DNA of 64,000 nt from Carnegiea gigantea (Eukaryota; Streptophyta; Magnoliopsida; Caryophyllales; Cactaceae): contig JAKOGI010000440.1 in NCBI GenBank assembly GCA_029747015.1, positions 380,001 to 444,000 of the forward strand, read 5' to 3'. Below, in pieces: positions 60,901-64,000 of this stretch. The notes under the pieces are model-generated. The model was not told the DNA's origin. It did no database searches and worked only from the letters and a program-made list of their open reading frames with translations. Made by a program: the position numbers and the translations under genes. Numbering within the stretch: position 1 is the stretch's first letter; each line of letters starts with the position of its first letter.

Positions 60901-61500
60901 AGAGTTGGGCTGCTAGGTGGCTGGCCGTGTAGTAGGGCAGAATAGAGAAACGTGTGTGTGATCACTTGACTATGAATAAATGACAAAATACTTGGCTGAG
61001 TTTTTATCTCCCAAAAGTAGCTTTTACCTAACTATAGTTAGACTTTAACCATGGTTACTTAGCTATGTTAAATGGGCAAGTTTGTTGGATTATGATTGGT
61101 TTATATGGTTTGGGCCCGAGAAGGGAAGTAAATCGTGTACGATTGAATTTTCATAGTTCGAAATTAAATTTTTGCGAGGTCATAAATAATAATAATAATA
61201 AATAATGATGATGATAATGATGATGATGATGATGATGAATTCTTAAATTATAATTATCGAGGCCTACTATCGATTCACCTAAAATTTTATGATAATTAAA
61301 ACCCAAAGTGTAAAGTGGGACCCAAAATTGTAATTTACTAAATAAATAAATTTGGTGTAATTGAATTAATAGAGATGATTTGGTTAAACCAACAACCATG
61401 AGTGATTGAAAACATGATTAATTAAATAAATAAATATGATTAATTAAATAAATGAATATGATTTAAATAAATAAATATGGGTTAGGGTCAAGTTATTACA
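57997..61500 (-). repeat. LARD-like element 5' LTR (3504 bp)
   Basis: Pair of 52446-56004. Ends ...AAGTTATTACA, followed by AGAAC. Confidence 0.93.
61184..61239. repeat. (AAT)n/(GAT)n microsatellite in the 5' LTR
   Basis: Short AAT run followed by GAT units, at the same site as the AAG/AAT array of the other LTR. Confidence 0.9.
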
Positions 61501-62287
61501 AGAACAAATAAGACTATTGGGGTCATTAGATTCCTATGGGAGAACATCTTTGCTCATTATGGGATGCCTCCTGCTATCATAAGTGGCCAAGGGATCCATT
61601 TTGACAATAAGTCCTTTGATGCCTTGTTAAGAAGGTATTTTGATCATGCATCCACTTGCTGCCTTATATCACCGTCAAATAAATGGTCAAGTAAAAATAT
61701 GTAATCGAAAATCAAGCAAATCTTAGAAGAAATTATGACCAAAACTAGGAAAGATTTGGTGGATAAATTAATTGATGCTTTATGGGCCTACTGGACAGCT
61801 TTTGAGACTGCCTTAGGCCTATCTCCTTATACTATAGTCTATGGTTGTCCTTGCCATTTACTCACTGAGCATGACCATCGAACTTAGTGGCCAATTAGAC
61901 ACTTCAATTATGATTTGAACATTACCGTTGAAGATAAGAGGTTGATTTTGAATGAACTAAAAGAGATAAGCAGGGAGACATATTAGAACATGAGGTTAAG
62001 AAAGGAGAGAGTGAAAGTTCTCCATGACAAATGCATCAACAGAAAGGAGTTCTCTCCGGGGCCAAAAGCTTTTCTATATGACTCTAAACTTCACCTATTT
62101 TTCAAAAAAGCTTAGGTCTAGGTCGACTAGTCCTTTTATCATGATGAAGGTAATTTCTCATGGTGAAATCAAGATAAGGGACCACACATTTAAGGTCAAC
62201 AGGCATAGGTTAAAACCTTTCTCAGAAATGCCTATTAAAGAAGACATGGAGTGTCTCTTGCTTCACGAACTTTCTCCACTTGAGTAG
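61501..62287 (+). pseudogene. Athila-type gypsy integrase C-terminal part
   Basis: Continues the integrase cut at 52445: FLWENIFAHYGMPPAIISGQGIHF (the usual second catalytic Asp of IISD is Gly), LIDALWAYWTAFETALGLSPYTIVYG, and RKERVKVLHDKCINRKEFSPGAKAFLYDSKLHLFFKKLRSR, then HTFKVNRHRLKPF and a stop at 62287. Match to the Athila pol C-terminus is clear. Stops near 61690, 61886 and 61984 break it. Joined with 51950-52445 it gives a nearly full-length integrase. Confidence 0.85.
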
Positions 62288-63159
62288 TCAAGGTCCCAAC
62301 TTCATGTATACTTATATATGTATGAGTTTTGTGTATGTGTTAAAGATGAGAAAAAGTAAAAAATGTGAAAGCAAAAAATAAAAAAGAAAAAAGGATTAAA
62401 AAAAGAGAGAAAGAGAAAATAAGTCTAAAGGGGAATAAAATGTGGAAAACAAAAGAGTGGAAAGAAAAGAGAAAAAGAAAAATGAAAAAATGAGTTGAGC
62501 GGATGAAAAAGTTGGATAGAAAAATGGCATTGAGACCCCATACCACATGGCACTCCTATGCCACACTAAGCAAGGAAAAAACAAAGAAACAATGTTTTTC
62601 CATTGTGGGACAGTGCCATATGGCATAATCGTGCCAAATTGGTACTAACCAACACTACCAAACAGAGAAATGGTACTGGCTGCCTGTGTCACCTGACATG
62701 CTTGTGCCAACCTCTGCTGGCTATGAAGTCATGATTTTCCTCCTTTCCTCCATTTTCGTTCAATCCTCCCCTTTTTTCTCTCCCTACGTGAAGTGCTCTC
62801 TCACATCTCTCTCATTTCTCACTCATTCCGCGCTTAATTTCCGCCAAATTCTCTTAATTTCTAACAAGGTTTTCAACTCCACCTATAAACAACTATTCCC
62901 CACAAGAATTTCACCCCTAATTCATGCCTTTTTTTTATCGTCATTACTGAATTTCTCTTTGTAAAACCCTAACCTCTAATGTTGATGTTGAAGGTGGTAG
63001 ATCAAGAAAGCTTGTTTATTTCCCCCATGTTTAACACTAGATTAAGTTTGGAAAGGCAATTTGTAGCACAAGGAGCATAATTCATCAACACATCCATTCA
63101 AGAATTCTAGCCGTGGGAAAAATGAGAGTGGGTGAAGCTTCCATAACATCCTACCTCTG
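62288..63159. other. Athila spacer between pol and the downstream ORF
   Basis: Purine-rich low-complexity tract (62340-62540), then repeated ATGGCA / TGCCA phrases (about 62526-62660), a known kind of pol-to-extra-ORF spacer in Athila elements. Non-coding. Confidence 0.5.
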
Positions 63160-64000
63160 AAAGAAGTCAACAAGGGCTTCTTCTTCTTCCAATCTAATAA
63201 TAAGGACCAATGGTAAATCTGATGCCTTCCCTTTGGTTCCTCCTTCAAGTACTCGAGTTTTACAATTTGTTCATAAGGAACAAAGGGTTGTATATGAGCA
63301 ATTGAGTTCTGGGATGACTTGTGAACAAATATTTTACATATGGATACATAAAGGACTTTAGTAACATTGGAAGATGTAGGCGCTCTAATTGATAATTTGG
63401 GTTAGCTTGATTATGCGGATATGAATTGTATATCATATGATAGGCTAATGCTCAAAGTTTTGAGTTCCTTTCATGTTAATTGGGCCAGGTCTTATCTAGG
63501 CAATGAGGTGTTGATTACATTTCCCATGTTCAACGTTGATCATAAAATGAGTTTGCAAAGTTTCAATGAATATTTACACCTCCCAGCTCATGCATATGCC
63601 TTTAGGGATGTTCCCACTAGACGGGCACCTGACCTCATTGGTTAAGAATCAAGCTCCAAACTGAAGATATATAGTGATAGATGAGGTAGACCTGAGACAT
63701 TTAACTTTAGGAAGGTGAAGGCTACGGACATATGTAATACAAATATTCGCTAATTATAATGGTTAGTGGCACACATTATCTTTGGGCATCATGATAATCA
63801 AAGCATGTGTAGAAAAACAAATTTTTTAATTATTTGATGCACTATGAATGGTAAATAAGTGGACACATATGCCTTTATCATTCTCCATCTTATGAAGCTA
63901 GCCAAAACAACCCATCAAATTGGCATCGGCATTGGAAACTATCACCGCTATAGCTCAAGCATTAAACTATGGTGAGAAGTTTAGGCCCCTTAAGCCCTAT
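63160..64000 (+). pseudogene. Athila-type extra ORF (ATHILA ORF-1 / plant transposon protein-like), runs off the window
   Basis: Plus strand. 63230-63350 reads LQFVHKEQRVVYEQLSSGMTCEQIF. 63421-63645 reads NCISYDRLMLKVLSSFHVNW..., then NEVLITFPMFNVDHKMSLQSFNEYLHLP. Further frames give FNFRKVKATDICN, LVAHIIFGHHDNQSMCRK, VDTYAFIILHLMKLAKTTHQIGIGIGNY and a final ALNYGEKF-like end at 63,960-63,990. This order matches the Athila family ORF (F-R-LFN...lsl.eFN..L.l..., KA..IRNP..RY.HR..ANTIFGR, HL..QAKT....I..GG.ITAIA). Frameshifts and stops are frequent. Function unknown in the family; there is no evidence it is an envelope protein. Confidence 0.7.

Larger units (their letters stand above)
52446..61500 (-). 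mobile_element. Large non-autonomous gypsy element (LARD-like), 9055 bp
   Basis: Two long LTRs (52446-56004 and 57997-61500) flank a 1992-bp interior. Ends are TGTAAC...CTACA and TATAAC...TTACA; the target duplication is AGAAC. On the minus strand the interior starts with a TGGTATCAGAGC PBS (57992-57981) and ends with a CTTTAAGGGGGGAAGAC-type polypurine tract (56021-56005) before TGTAGTAACCC, the signature of plant Tekay/Del chromoviruses. The interior has only a scrap of pol next to the PPT. LTRs differ often, so the insertion is old. Mobilisation would have needed enzymes from another element. Confidence 0.93.

Overview
This window is nuclear DNA of a flowering plant, probably a dicot-type genome (species not identifiable from the sequence). 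The evidence is one intron-containing transcription factor gene embedded in nested LTR retrotransposons, a CACTA DNA transposon, solo LTRs and long AT-rich intergenic DNA. I saw no prokaryotic, organellar, rRNA or tRNA signal.

Left part (1-11,250). A decayed Ty3/gypsy element on the minus strand (RNase H, RT, protease, gag, then primer-binding site and 5' LTR at about 10,400-10,890) is split by a ~1.57 kb solo LTR (3795-10113, TSD TGTAT). That LTR is split by a 4.75 kb CACTA transposon (4237-8984, TSD ATA), which carries a spliced transposase-accessory gene remnant and a probable small solo LTR (6012-6774). This is a four-level nest.

11,250-18,490 is intergenic DNA with a 3.39 kb solo LTR (14405-17789, TSD AAAGA). 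18491-29358 is a structurally complete Ty1/copia element of the SIRE/Maximus type on the minus strand: 1578-bp LTRs, TSD GAGAA, initiator-Met PBS, gag, pol, and an extra two-frame ORF between pol and the 3' LTR. Its LTRs are nearly identical, yet gag, pol and the extra ORF carry about seven disabling lesions.

29,364-39,900 is the gene-bearing part. A six-exon bZIP transcription factor gene (35247-39297, plus strand, 429 codons without the stop) has a basic region with Ile in place of the invariant Arg/Lys (N-x7-I). Three perfect CACGTG G-boxes lie upstream.

40,700-64,000 is again retroelement DNA: a gypsy 3' end with a 1.66 kb LTR (41392-43046); an internally deleted minus-strand gypsy element holding a gag (to 46085); a Tat-like gag relic (46.25-47.33 kb); a long non-coding stretch with a tandem repeat of alternating 27- and 34-bp units (49.88-50.43 kb); and an Athila-type pol whose integrase is interrupted by a 9.06 kb large non-autonomous LTR element (52446-61500, TSD AGAAC). 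The host Athila pol resumes at 61501 and is followed by an Athila-type extra ORF that runs off the window.

Only the bZIP gene looks like a functional host gene. No clearly new system is visible. The most thought-provoking features are the unusual bZIP basic region, the related extra ORFs downstream of pol in two different retrotransposon superfamilies, the low LTR divergence against many lesions in the copia copy, and the two-length tandem repeat.
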